Numbered from the stretch's first letter, positions 16,175 to 25,851 are shown. The stretch: 44,942 nt of DNA from a bacterium (GCA_024277675.1 JAJRUS010000021.1:1-44942), one strand, 5' to 3'. Translations and numbers: made by a program. The notes: a model not told the origin generated them from the letters alone.

Positions 16175-18260
16175 TTCTGGATTCTTCTCCCCGAATGGCC
16201 AGCGGTGTCCGGGAGATGGGGCCATACCATACCTCTCCAAGTTCATCCTCATCCTGAAGGTCGTGGATTGAATCGTCAATTGTATCCTCATCTGTAGTAC
16301 CCCACCAATTATGCTCAGCTTTAACATCCGAATTTCCGCTGATAAGAACATTATATTCCCGATTATTGGAAATATTATTACCCAACAAGCTGGCTTCATG
16401 GTCGATTTCCAGCCCTATCTCGTTATCCGAGAGGTCATTACCCTCAATGTTAAGTGTTTCTCCATCTGAGGAAAGAATCCCGGCCTGCCGGTTAGAGCGG
16501 ATGCGGCTATCCTGAATAATAGCTAACTCGGTACTATCTAATTGAATGCCCAAACGATTGCCCTGAATCCGGTTATGGTCGATTAAAATCCGTGACCCCT
16601 GATCCAAAATACCCTGTTCCCCATTGTAGTTGATGGTGTTATCCCGTAAGCTAAATTCGGCCAGCGCGCTTTTTACCCCCTGTTGCCCATTACCGCTTAA
16701 CAAGTTACCGGAAATGGTGCCCCGCATGATTTCACAACTGATGCCTACGGTAGCATTAGAAGCAATCCGGTTATCCAGCAGCACCACCGAACCCGATTTA
16801 TCGATCATGATTCCCTGGTTATTGTTTACTATTATGTTTTCTTTAGCCATTATATCGCTCTGGTGTATTTCCACCCCGGCTTTGCGATTGTATTTAATCG
16901 TATTCTCCTGTAAATTGGCGGCTGAACTTTCCTGGCAATCAATGCCCGCCTGCTGATTATACCGGATTTCATTTTGTCCTGTATTTATGCTGGACTTTTT
17001 GAAGGACAAGCCATCCCCGGCATTGTGTTGGATGAGATTATCCCATATATACGCTCCGCATTCTTCACCGGAAATGCCATGCCGGCGGTTGTAGCTGATT
17101 TCATTGGCCTCTATGGTAACCGAGGCGCCTTGTTTAATCCTGATAGCATCCCGGTTTTTTAGAATATGATTGTTGGATATTATTAGCTTGGAATTCTGGC
17201 TGGACACCCCGGCCAAACCATTATTGATAATTTGATTGTTCTTTATAATACTCAACGCTGAATCTTTAAGTTGTATACCTTCTCCGTTGCCGTATATTTG
17301 GTTATCAATGACCATAACCGGGGAAGAGCGTATCCGGAGACCTACCCGTTGATTGCCTGCTATTCGATTACCCCGTAGATCCAACTCCGATGATAAGCAG
17401 GATATGCCCAACTCAGAGTTATCCTGCACCAGGTTATCAATAAAGCTCAGTTTTGATTCCAGAAAGCGCACTCCCCAACGATTGCCACTAAACTCGTTTC
17501 CCTTTATATAACCTTCCACCTGCCGGGTACGCATACCATGGATCAGATTATTACGGAAGCGGTTGCCGGTGGCCACCAACTGAGAATCACGTATATCCAT
17601 ACCCCAATAGTTATTCTCAAATAGATTGTCTTTAAGCAGCATATCCACCTCCCGACAGCGGAGGCCACTGTAATTGCTGACAATACGGTTGTCGATCAAC
17701 TCCGCCTGCATCTCTTGAAAATAAACAGCCCGCAGGTTATGGGATATGGTATTATGTTTTAGCAGCAAGTTACTGAAATGGCTGTGAATTCCTTGACGAG
17801 CGTAGCTGATTTGGCAGTATTCAATGATATTTACCCAGTTATCGCTCAAGATTAGATGAATGCCGTCCCAATCGCCGCTCCGCTGGTTTTCTTCAGCCGA
17901 AGTAAATATAATCGGTTGCTCCCTGGTTCCCCGGGCAATCAGTCGACCCTGGAGTTGGAGGGCATGTTCTCCCAGCCCGTCAGCATTGGTATCACGCCGG
18001 GTAAACAATACCCGGGTGCCGGGCTTAATGGTTAACGTAGCCTCCTCCGCCACCTTTATAATCCCGTTTACTACCACTTGCCCTTCCCAGGTAGTATCCT
18101 GGGAGATGAATTTACTCTTGATCTTGGTAGATTTCGGCTGAGGAGGAGTAGCTGCCCAAACCGTATGCCCAATCAACAGCAGCAGGCCGGTAAGAATTAA
18201 TGGCCGCTTAAGGGTTATTTGAGTTAAGGTCTTGCGGACTGAGATAGAAATCATTTTCAT
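16158..18260 (-). CDS. Secreted right-handed parallel beta-helix (NosD/PbH1 repeat) protein
   Basis: The ORF runs to 18314. The start at 18260 (or 18254) gives a normal signal peptide 'LILTGLLLLIGHTVWAA', whereas the longest form adds 18 non-signal-like residues; however, that longest start has a better Shine-Dalgarno (GAGGG). After the signal comes a beta-strand domain ('TLTIKPGTRVLF...GRLIARGTREQPIIFTS'), then some 18-20 turns of about 23 residues with N/G-rich 'NRI.GN..GI' pattern, typical of PbH1 repeats, closed by 'HNWWGTTDE'. Such proteins are periplasmic or surface exposed; some process or bind carbohydrate. The N-terminal half resembles the next gene upstream, so they are paralogs. 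Substrate unknown. Confidence 0.8.
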   Translation of the reverse strand: MKMISISVRKTLTQITLKRPLILTGLLLLIGHTVWAATPPQPKSTKIKSKFISQDTTWEGQVVVNGIIKVAEEATLTIKPGTRVLFTRRDTNADGLGEHALQLQGRLIARGTREQPIIFTSAEENQRSGDWDGIHLILSDNWVNIIEYCQISYARQGIHSHFSNLLLKHNTISHNLRAVYFQEMQAELIDNRIVSNYSGLRCREVDMLLKDNLFENNYWGMDIRDSQLVATGNRFRNNLIHGMRTRQVEGYIKGNEFSGNRWGVRFLESKLSFIDNLVQDNSELGISCLSSELDLRGNRIAGNQRVGLRIRSSPVMVIDNQIYGNGEGIQLKDSALSIIKNNQIINNGLAGVSSQNSKLIISNNHILKNRDAIRIKQGASVTIEANEISYNRRHGISGEECGAYIWDNLIQHNAGDGLSFKKSSINTGQNEIRYNQQAGIDCQESSAANLQENTIKYNRKAGVEIHQSDIMAKENIIVNNNQGIMIDKSGSVVLLDNRIASNATVGISCEIMRGTISGNLLSGNGQQGVKSALAEFSLRDNTINYNGEQGILDQGSRILIDHNRIQGNRLGIQLDSTELAIIQDSRIRSNRQAGILSSDGETLNIEGNDLSDNEIGLEIDHEASLLGNNISNNREYNVLISGNSDVKAEHNWWGTTDEDTIDDSIHDLQDEDELGEVWYGPISRTPLAIRGEESRIKKAD

Positions 18261-18999
18261 TATGCTGAATTTGGTTAGTGGTCCATATATATTCTTCCCC
18301 CCCGAAGATACCATAACGATTGCCCTCTATTATATTTTTTTCAAACCAGGGGGTAGCCCCGGTACCCCAGAAGATACCGGCCTGCTGATTATCAAATATA
18401 TGATTAGCCATGATTTTGGGGGCCGATCCATTCCAGCAGGCAATACCCACCTCACCGGCGGAGATTTCATTCTGCTGAATTTGGGGGAAGGATCCCAACT
18501 GGCAGATAATACCGTATTTGTTCTGTATGAGCTTATTTTGCTCAATTTTGGGAGAAGCGTTAATGCAATAGATAGCTGTCTGGGCAAATTCAATTTTGAC
18601 ATGCTTGATTACTGTGGAATCGACTCCATCCAGAATGATTCCCGCCCAATCTTCCATCTGAGGCTGTTCCTCGGCTGAAGTAAATAATATAGGCTGTTCC
18701 GGGGTACCTTCGGCTAACAGCGTGCCTTGAATAATGAGTTCGGTACTGGTAAATATAAAGCGGGGATCAATGCGGGTGTTGCTACTCTTTTTAAACTTGA
18801 TCACCGTGCCTGGCGCAATGCTCAGGGTTACGCCGGATAGAACTATTACATCCCCGGTTATTTCCAACTGTCCCTGCCACAACATATCCTGAGTTATGGC
18901 TCCCTTTACCACCTGAGCCACCGGCCGGGGCTTAAATGCAGCACATCCAACTAAGCATAACAAGCATATACTGATTGAAATTCGGATAGTTTTTCTCAT
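18208..18999 (-). CDS. Beta-helix lipoprotein, 263 aa
   Basis: It starts with a lipoprotein signal 'ICLLCLVGC' (lipobox LVGC), so it should be anchored in the envelope. The following 'TLSIAPGTVIKF...GTLLAEGTPEQPILFTSAEE' closely parallels the same region of the larger protein downstream, and about five short PbH1-like turns follow ('NKYGIICQ', 'NRYGIFGGEE'). It is a short paralog, about one third as long. It overlaps the downstream gene by about 50 bases if the later start there is right, and so is probably co-transcribed and coupled. Function unknown. Confidence 0.78.
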   Translation of the reverse strand: MRKTIRISISICLLCLVGCAAFKPRPVAQVVKGAITQDMLWQGQLEITGDVIVLSGVTLSIAPGTVIKFKKSSNTRIDPRFIFTSTELIIQGTLLAEGTPEQPILFTSAEEQPQMEDWAGIILDGVDSTVIKHVKIEFAQTAIYCINASPKIEQNKLIQNKYGIICQLGSFPQIQQNEISAGEVGIACWNGSAPKIMANHIFDNQQAGIFWGTGATPWFEKNIIEGNRYGIFGGEEYIWTTNQIQHNENDFYLSPQDLNSNNP

Positions 19000-19169
19000 A
19001 ACACCGGCAATGATTCAACCCAAAAAAATTAATCGGATTAATTTTTGAAAGATGGGAGTTATTATACAGGAAAGCGCCGGAAAAGTATTTATTTATTTTT
19101 TGATTTTAGTTTCAGGCAATTGATTTTATGTGAATTGTCGAGCTATCATTTTGTTTTTACTACTTATAG

Positions 19170-20114
19170 CTACTCCGTAGCGCCGGCATTCTTAAGCCAC
19201 ATTATTATTATGTTCTGGTTTTGCCATGACGCCAAAGTCAGCGCCGTCTCACCCCTTTTATCTCTTGCATTTATATCCGCCCCCGCATCCAACAGGGACA
19301 GCACAATATCGAGTTTACCATCCCAGGCCGCAACCATTAAAGGTGTCCAGCCGATTCTATCCCTGGTGTTTATATCAATTCCCGCATCCAGCAACGCCTG
19401 CACAATATTGATATTTCCTTCTCGTAAAGCCAGCATTAAGGCTGTATCCCCATTATGGGCTTTAGCCTTCAAATCCGCCCCGGCAGCCAGCAACGCTTGT
19501 ACGATTTCGCTGTTATTTCTTACTATGGCAAACATCAAAGCCGTCCAACCATCATCATCTGCTGTATTTACATCGAGACCCTGGGTCAGCAATGCTTTTA
19601 CGATATCGGGGTTATCTTCCTTTATGGCCAATATCAAGGCTGCTTGAGCGGTCTCATCTTTAGCATCCACCTTTGCTCCGGCAGCCAGCAACGCCTGGAT
19701 TATCTGGGTATTGCCCCCCTGTATGGCTAACATTAAAGGGGTTTGATCCCCCCTGTTTTTAGCATTTATCCTGGCGCCCTTATAGAGTAGTATGCTTACT
19801 ATGTCCTGGTGGTTGTTGGTTATGGCCCACATCAAGGCTGTCCAGCCGGCATCGCTTTTTGCATTAACGGTGGCGCCCTTATCCAACAGAATTTTCACTA
19901 TAGCTTCATGACCATTAACGGCGGCCCACATCAAGGCCGTCTTGCCCGCCATGTCTTTGGCATCTATCCTGGCGCCGCTTCTCAATAAGGCTAGTACGGT
20001 ATTGGTATTACCCCTTCTTACCGCAGCCAGTAAGTCCGAATTAATGTCGTCCGCCCGGGCTGGAAGGGCAATAATCAGCAACAGCATAAAAACTGTGATT
20101 CGAAAACGTAGCAT
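19170..20114 (-). CDS. Periplasmic ankyrin-repeat protein
   Basis: This 314-residue protein has an N-terminal signal peptide ('VFMLLLIIALPARA') and then about nine ankyrin repeats of 33 residues filling nearly the whole protein. Typical units read 'DxxGKTALMWAAVNGHEAIVKILLDKGA'. No other domain is present. Ankyrin repeats bind proteins, so it probably works as a periplasmic scaffold or inhibitor. The regular plus-strand ORFs over this gene are shadows of the repeats. It lies 121 bases downstream of the large subtilase gene on the same strand. Whether they form one transcript is unclear. Confidence 0.85.
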   Translation of the reverse strand: MLRFRITVFMLLLIIALPARADDINSDLLAAVRRGNTNTVLALLRSGARIDAKDMAGKTALMWAAVNGHEAIVKILLDKGATVNAKSDAGWTALMWAITNNHQDIVSILLYKGARINAKNRGDQTPLMLAIQGGNTQIIQALLAAGAKVDAKDETAQAALILAIKEDNPDIVKALLTQGLDVNTADDDGWTALMFAIVRNNSEIVQALLAAGADLKAKAHNGDTALMLALREGNINIVQALLDAGIDINTRDRIGWTPLMVAAWDGKLDIVLSLLDAGADINARDKRGETALTLASWQNQNIIIMWLKNAGATE

Positions 20115-20235
20115 TGCTTTTGGCGCTTCCTCGAATTTGCCCGCTGGGTTTTCTGTTCATATTAAATTATGGACACCTTATGTCTAACAAGCTAATTGTC
20201 AGGCAAAGTCCGACATACTCCTGGCTGGTTTAAGT

Positions 20236-23200
20236 TTAATTCATGCGCCTGTTCAATGCCCGATAAGCTACCGGCAAGCTTACCAGAGTACCGGCTACCA
20301 CCAACTTACCCAGCAACCCCAGTTTAAGCATAAACAGGGCCATCAGTAATAAAGGAATCAGGCATATCCTTACCAATAATTTCAATCCGTCCCGCTCAGC
20401 GATATAATCAGCCAGCGGTTGACTATGTCCATAGTAAAACTCAACGAATTTACGGCCCCAGCTATTGGTCAATAAATATTGGTCACGGAACAGACAGAGC
20501 AGTCTTACCTGGCGCGCCATTGGCGTGCCAAAGGCAGCGGTGGCGATAAAGCAACCGCCGTTTCCGCCTGATGATGAGGCCGGAGCAACGCTTGTATCGT
20601 CACCGGGGTTCTCCGGTGCGACACCCCCACCCCCGGCAAATACATATTCATCTGCCCCAATATCATAGTCGGTATCCTGGGGTCGAATATTACCATCTAT
20701 ATCGTCAACTACTATCCCTGCGGCCGGAGTAGTTCCGCTGTTAATGCAGGATGAGGTCTCCTGCAAATGGTAATCTCCGGCAGCCTCATCTACAAATATG
20801 GGGTCAGCATCTATATTACCCAGACCCGGATAACCTCCCGCTACATCGGAATAAGTGATATTCAGGGATGAGTCCTTTACGTATAGCTCGCTGCCGTTAT
20901 CCCAGAGAATGGTGTTGGTTACGGTCGGAGTGGAGGCGTCGGTACAACTGATTCCGTCTCCACTATGAATAGCGGTGTTATTTATAATAGTATTGTTTAT
21001 AAGCGCCGGGGCAGAGGAAACACAAGCCACCCCGCCGCCGAAATCAGCGCTATTGCTGAAGATAATGTTATTGATAATGGTGGGGGATGAATTATTAAGC
21101 GCCACAATCCCGCCGCCGAAGGTATAGCTGCCGATGTCGCTGCCGCTTCCATTTCTGATTATAAATCCATCCAGTATCGTATTCGGCCCCTCGCCGGGAT
21201 TAAAGGTAACCACCGCCCCGGCTCCACCGCCATCTATGATAGTATTGTATCCCGAACCCCGCAGCGTAATTTTATTTCCACTGAAAATTATATTTTCGGT
21301 ATATATGCCCGCCGCCACCAGCACGGTGTCTCCACAGCCGGCAACATCAATAGCGGCTTGTATCCCTGGTTGATCATCAGGCACCACAATGGTGGTTGGA
21401 GCAGGAAAGTCCTCATCTATTCCGTTGTCGCAGTCATTGTCCAGCCCATCGCATAGTTCCGGGGCGCCGGAATATATAAAACTGTTGGTATCATCGCAAT
21501 CGGTACTATCCGATACATAGCCTGAAGGTGCAGCACAAGCCTGGGTGGTAATAGCCGGATCGCCGAATAAGTCCCCGTCGCTGTCGAGATAATAGGTGTA
21601 CAGGGGACAACTGGTAAAGCTCCACACCGGGCCGGAGGTAATGCCGCAATCATTGTTGGCCACTACTCGCCAGTAATATTGAGTGCTGCCGTCCAAGGAA
21701 CTCGGTAGCACGCAACTGCTGAGCGGGGTATTATCACATACCAGCATGGCCGGCGGGGAATTAGTATCCAGATATACATCGTACGAATTGGCCTGCGCCG
21801 AATCAGCCCAATCAAGCGCCGGATTTATCGGCGCACTGGGTTCTAAATCTGTCGGATAAGGATTAACCGGATCGTCCGCCGGCCCGTCACAGGTGGTAAA
21901 GCTCCACACCAAACCGGAGGTAATGCCGCAATCATTGTTGGCCACCACCTGCCAGTAATAGGTGACGCCGCCGATTAAAGGCGCCGGTGGGGTGCAACTG
22001 CTGACCGGGGTATCATCACATATCAGCGTAGCAGGGGCGGAGTTTGTGTCCAGATACACATCATAGCTAAGCGCCTTGAAGCTGTCGCTCCAATCCAGGC
22101 TGGTCTGAGATGTTATGCCGACACTGTCAAGCGCCGGAGTCGGATTAATGGGCTTTTCCGGCAGCCGGCAGGTGGTGAATGACCACTCCGGGCTGCTCAC
22201 AGTTCCACAAACGCTATCGGATACCACCTGCCAGTAATAAGTGTTGTTATCGGTTAGTCTGGCCAGGCCACAGCTACTGATGGCCGTATCAGCACACGAC
22301 AGCTTGGTGATCGGCGGAGAAACCTTGTCGAAATAGACCGTATATGAACCATATGGCCGGGCATCGTTCCAGTCCAGCCCCCCGGGTTCTAAGGCTACCT
22401 CGGTGGTCTCATCCGCCGGATAGGGCTTGTTGGGAATATCGGTGAATACCGGCGCAAACCGGACGGCTAATCCATCACCCAAGCTAGTGATGTCAGTATT
22501 ACACAAGTATTGTAGGGCTTCGGCGGCGTTCTGCTGGATACCTACCGTGGCGCTGGCTCCTTTATCATAAAGCACATCACCGAAATACACATCCGAATAC
22601 AGCAGTGAAATTTCGTTGGTTCCCTCGTAGAGGATAGCCTCAAAGGTAACATCGCCGGTACTAGGATTATCAGGGGGAAAGTGGGGCACCCCGGACCACT
22701 CCACCACCAGCCTGCGGTTGGGAGCGCTGCCCATGATGTCCCAATATATCTCCGCCGTAGGCACAGCGCCGGGATTTAAATCATCCCACATGGCGGCAAT
22801 AAAGGGAATGCTCACCGTACTATCCGGCAGGCACTGGTTGTCATAATTTTTGCCGAAGGGATCATCGGCAAAATAGAGCTGACCGTTGGAGCCTACCGCC
22901 ACCTGATTATAGTTCTGGCCATAGAACTGAAACTCAAAGGGAATATTGCGGTAAGTATACACATTATCATCATCCAGTTTGAGCCTGGTTCCCGTGGCGC
23001 TGATCTCTTCCCAGGAATAAAGTACGGTATCGGAATTAACAATGCTATTCTCCATGGTGTAACAACCGGGTTCGACAGTGAACGATCGCTGGTTGCTGGC
23101 GCCGTCGGCAGCGGTGCTGACTATAACGTTGCCGGTGACCGCTCCCACGGGCACGGTGCAATCAATCTGGGAATTGCTCCAATAGCTGACGGGGGCTGTT

Positions 23201-24756
23201 TTTCCATTGTAGAAGATGACCTGACTGTCGCCCTGGATATCGCCGAATTGATTGCCCAGGATGGTTACCGGCTGGCCCACAAAGCCGCTATTGGGATTAA
23301 GCGAAAACACATAAAGCCCGGAAACCGCATCCGCCAAAGCCTTAAGGGCATTTATACGCCCACTGGTCAATACCTTGCCCGCAATATCCGGCGGTTGGTC
23401 GATCGCCGCCAACACCCGGGTCTTAACATCCATGAAGCTGCTCCCCGTCCCATATTGAGCCAATATCAAACCTACCAGACCGGCCACATGCGGGGCGGCC
23501 ATTGAGGTGCCGCTCTTGTAAGCGTACGCACCCCCCGGTATAGTGCTGTATATATCTACTCCGGGTGCGGCCACGTCGACCGAGGTGGCCCCGTAATTGG
23601 AAAAGCCGGCCAATTTATCATCATCATCGGTAGCCGCCACCGCAATAATGTTATTGCTGTCAAAACTGGCTGGATAGAAGGGGGATGCGTCGTTGTCAGA
23701 GCCATTATTACCGGCAGCCGCAATAAACAGGATGTTCGCACTGCCGGCGGCCTCGATCGCATCTTTTAAGGCCTGATCAAACCCGCCCCCGCCCCAACTG
23801 TTACTCATTACATTCGCCCCCATGGTAATCGCATAGTCTATACAGGCAATGGCATCATCGGTATAGCCGCTGCCGCCTGAACTCAAAAATTTCAAGGCCA
23901 TGATGCTTACATTCCAGTTTACCCCCACTACCCCAATACCGTTATTACCGACCCCGCCAATGGTACCGGCAGTGTGAGTCCCGTGACTATTGTCATCCAT
24001 GGGATCGCCGCTGTCGTCTATGGCGTTGATGCCGTGGACATCATCGGCGTAACCGTTGCCGTCGTTGTCTAACCCATCACCGGGTATCTCCCCCGAATTG
24101 ACCCACATGTTTGCCGCCAGGTCCTCATGATTATAGTCCACCCCGGTATCAATTACGGCTACCACCACCCCGCTGTTTCCCGTATTTATCCCCCAGGCTT
24201 CAGCCGCATCTATATCCGCATCTACCGTACCGCCGGTCTGCCCGGTATTATGCATACCCCATAATTTGCTGAAATTTACGTCATCGGGGAAAGTGGTATG
24301 ATATATATAGTTAAGTCCGGCATATTCCACATGGGGATCCTGTTGGTATTTTGAAAGGGCCGCTAAAATATCCGTACCCGGCTTAAACTTTAGTTTATAT
24401 ATTCTAAGCAGCGCCTGGCGGCTTTGACTGGCTTTGGCAGACAGCGCCCGGGCGGGTTTTACTCCCGTTTTCAGGATGCGCCTCATTTCTATAACGCCAT
24501 AACTACGGTTTAAGCCATCCAGCGAGGCCAGGTTGGTGAGCACCTGGTTGGCTGCATCGGTAGTAATTGATGCATTACTATCTGCCGCCTGGGTTAATTT
24601 CACTATGAGCTCATCAGTTGCATACTTAACTTCCCGCTGCTTTAAGGCAGCCGGCTGCCCGGCAGTATCGGCAATAACCGGAAACAGCAGCAGTAAGAGC
24701 ATCACTGACGTCGATATTTTGTTTAGCTTCGGTATGTTTTTATATACTATTCTCAC
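20236..24756 (-). CDS. Large secreted multidomain subtilase (S8) with CFI-box C-terminus
   Basis: The 1506 residues read in order: signal peptide (about 11-31), S8 propeptide (about 45-150), subtilisin domain with the complete triad Asp203 ('VIDTGVDY'), His258 ('NSHGTHTAG') and Ser418 ('GTSMAAPHVAG') plus oxyanion Asn350, an IPT/TIG domain (about 485-560), a nidogen-like beta region, three Fn3-like repeats ending in 'WSFTTC' or 'WSFTSC', a MopE-like metal motif ('DCDD', 'LDNDCDNGIDE'), a beta-helix segment ('GNKITLRGSGYNTIIDGGG'), and a C-terminal CFI-box ('CFIATAAFGTPMARQV') with hydrophobic helices. The start is GTG with AAGGAAA upstream. It is 42 bases after a GspC-like gene. It is probably a surface or exported protease with adhesive modules. 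Confidence 0.92.
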   Translation of the reverse strand: MRIVYKNIPKLNKISTSVMLLLLLFPVIADTAGQPAALKQREVKYATDELIVKLTQAADSNASITTDAANQVLTNLASLDGLNRSYGVIEMRRILKTGVKPARALSAKASQSRQALLRIYKLKFKPGTDILAALSKYQQDPHVEYAGLNYIYHTTFPDDVNFSKLWGMHNTGQTGGTVDADIDAAEAWGINTGNSGVVVAVIDTGVDYNHEDLAANMWVNSGEIPGDGLDNDGNGYADDVHGINAIDDSGDPMDDNSHGTHTAGTIGGVGNNGIGVVGVNWNVSIMALKFLSSGGSGYTDDAIACIDYAITMGANVMSNSWGGGGFDQALKDAIEAAGSANILFIAAAGNNGSDNDASPFYPASFDSNNIIAVAATDDDDKLAGFSNYGATSVDVAAPGVDIYSTIPGGAYAYKSGTSMAAPHVAGLVGLILAQYGTGSSFMDVKTRVLAAIDQPPDIAGKVLTSGRINALKALADAVSGLYVFSLNPNSGFVGQPVTILGNQFGDIQGDSQVIFYNGKTAPVSYWSNSQIDCTVPVGAVTGNVIVSTAADGASNQRSFTVEPGCYTMENSIVNSDTVLYSWEEISATGTRLKLDDDNVYTYRNIPFEFQFYGQNYNQVAVGSNGQLYFADDPFGKNYDNQCLPDSTVSIPFIAAMWDDLNPGAVPTAEIYWDIMGSAPNRRLVVEWSGVPHFPPDNPSTGDVTFEAILYEGTNEISLLYSDVYFGDVLYDKGASATVGIQQNAAEALQYLCNTDITSLGDGLAVRFAPVFTDIPNKPYPADETTEVALEPGGLDWNDARPYGSYTVYFDKVSPPITKLSCADTAISSCGLARLTDNNTYYWQVVSDSVCGTVSSPEWSFTTCRLPEKPINPTPALDSVGITSQTSLDWSDSFKALSYDVYLDTNSAPATLICDDTPVSSCTPPAPLIGGVTYYWQVVANNDCGITSGLVWSFTTCDGPADDPVNPYPTDLEPSAPINPALDWADSAQANSYDVYLDTNSPPAMLVCDNTPLSSCVLPSSLDGSTQYYWRVVANNDCGITSGPVWSFTSCPLYTYYLDSDGDLFGDPAITTQACAAPSGYVSDSTDCDDTNSFIYSGAPELCDGLDNDCDNGIDEDFPAPTTIVVPDDQPGIQAAIDVAGCGDTVLVAAGIYTENIIFSGNKITLRGSGYNTIIDGGGAGAVVTFNPGEGPNTILDGFIIRNGSGSDIGSYTFGGGIVALNNSSPTIINNIIFSNSADFGGGVACVSSAPALINNTIINNTAIHSGDGISCTDASTPTVTNTILWDNGSELYVKDSSLNITYSDVAGGYPGLGNIDADPIFVDEAAGDYHLQETSSCINSGTTPAAGIVVDDIDGNIRPQDTDYDIGADEYVFAGGGGVAPENPGDDTSVAPASSSGGNGGCFIATAAFGTPMARQVRLLCLFRDQYLLTNSWGRKFVEFYYGHSQPLADYIAERDGLKLLVRICLIPLLLMALFMLKLGLLGKLVVAGTLVSLPVAYRALNRRMN
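21616..21960 (-). repeat. Near-identical DNA repeats in the Fn3-like domains of the subtilase
   Basis: The stretch from 21616 (tail of one Fn3-like unit) recurs at 21898 with few changes over more than 60 bases; both contain 'ccggaggtaatgccgcaatc'. The spacing is 282 bases, exactly 94 codons, so the repeat keeps the frame. A recent duplication of one Fn3 unit is the simplest reading. A third, more diverged unit lies at about 22180-22440. Confidence 0.75.
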
Positions 24757-24798
24757 AATAGCGTTTCCTTTTGGCTGTAATTTATAGCGGGTGGCTCA

Positions 24799-25779
24799 TC
24801 ACTCTTTATCCATAAACAATTTCGCCATTCTCGGTGAGCTGATGACATCCCTAAGGCTGTAATTAGGCGGGCCATCAGAAATTATGTGATAGGTGAGGTT
24901 CAGCTCATGCTGCTCACGGGACAATCCCAATTTTATACTCGGTTCATTACTGATTTGCCGGTATATATCATAAGCTCCGGCTACACTGTTTATATTTAAG
25001 GAGCTACCGTTAACGCTGTTAATCATATCTCCGGCCTTTAAGCCCAATTCCTTTATCACTCCATCGGATTTAATATCTTTTAGCTTCAGTCCCTTGATAC
25101 TCATGGAATTAAACTGGGGCCTGATACTTATTTCGCTTACCAATTGAAAGAGGTAAGCGGTATCTTTTATTAAACTATTCGGGGTAATCAGCCATTCCCG
25201 TTCAGCTATTCTCTTATAACCCTTGGCTTTTAAAACCGCTATATCCGCCAGATCACCCAATTCACCGGATATTGAAAGCCTTTTTTCTACCCCCTCTTTT
25301 TCTAAGGTTATGCCTTGTTCCTCAATTTTTTTTATCCTGGCCCCGTATGGAGTAGCCGCCCCCAGGGGGTATAATTTTTGTCTGGAGGTCAGTCTGTTTT
25401 CAATTATTGCTTTATTTTTCAGAGGGTTATACCCTGAAGTGATAACCCCCACCAGTTTCAGATAGCCAAAGAAAACCTTTGGGATCGGTTCTTCGCCGGC
25501 GGTATTGTCTTTTGCGAGCGGGTGATTTGAGCGGGGTGAAGCTGCTTTTTCTGTGGTAGGTTCAGGCTGGCCGGCTGCCGGAATTACGGCCGGCCGGCCC
25601 GGTTGAGGGATAACCATTTTGGCCGGGGCTTTATCTATAACACTTTGGGGAAGCCTTGAGGCAGATTTGCCGGTAGCGCCGATTTTAGCGGGATTTTCAG
25701 TATGTGTGTGGTATAAGAAGAAAAAGAGAGCCCCAGCTATTAAAAGTAACCCCGCCACCCCCCACCGTGCTTTTCGCAT
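24799..25779 (-). CDS. GspC-like type II secretion protein (TM + HR + PDZ)
   Basis: This 326-residue protein has a short cytoplasmic start, one membrane helix (about 8-23), a proline-rich linker, a GspC homology region ('YLKLVGVITSG', about 103-200) and a C-terminal PDZ domain ('GLKLKDIKSDGVIKELGLKAGDMINSVNG', about 225-300). This matches inner-membrane GspC, which links the assembly platform to the secretin and helps choose substrates. No other type II secretion gene is in the window. The next gene downstream, 42 bases away, is a large secreted protease, a plausible cargo. The start is excellent: AAGGAG 8 bases before ATG. Confidence 0.75.
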   Translation of the reverse strand: MRKARWGVAGLLLIAGALFFFLYHTHTENPAKIGATGKSASRLPQSVIDKAPAKMVIPQPGRPAVIPAAGQPEPTTEKAASPRSNHPLAKDNTAGEEPIPKVFFGYLKLVGVITSGYNPLKNKAIIENRLTSRQKLYPLGAATPYGARIKKIEEQGITLEKEGVEKRLSISGELGDLADIAVLKAKGYKRIAEREWLITPNSLIKDTAYLFQLVSEISIRPQFNSMSIKGLKLKDIKSDGVIKELGLKAGDMINSVNGSSLNINSVAGAYDIYRQISNEPSIKLGLSREQHELNLTYHIISDGPPNYSLRDVISSPRMAKLFMDKE

Positions 25780-25821
25780 TTTTCTTACTCCTTATTCGAA
25801 GGAGAAGTCTTTTCAATAAAA

Positions 25822-25851
25822 ACCTCTATCATCTATATAGCCGAATGTCAA
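25822..25851 (-). promoter_or_regulatory. Possible promoter for the GspC-like/subtilase genes
   Basis: On the minus strand a perfect TTGACA (25846-25851) is followed at 17 bases by TAGAGG, a poor -10. It lies about 45-70 bases before the GspC-like start. Only the -35 box is convincing. Confidence 0.35.

Noticed and set aside
18232-18678. 148-codon plus-strand ORF over the beta-helix genes
   Set aside because: Antisense to two well-supported secreted proteins, with no ribosome site or recognisable domain.
19045-19647. 200-codon plus-strand ORF
   Set aside because: It is the antisense shadow of the ankyrin repeats; its own repeats simply mirror them.
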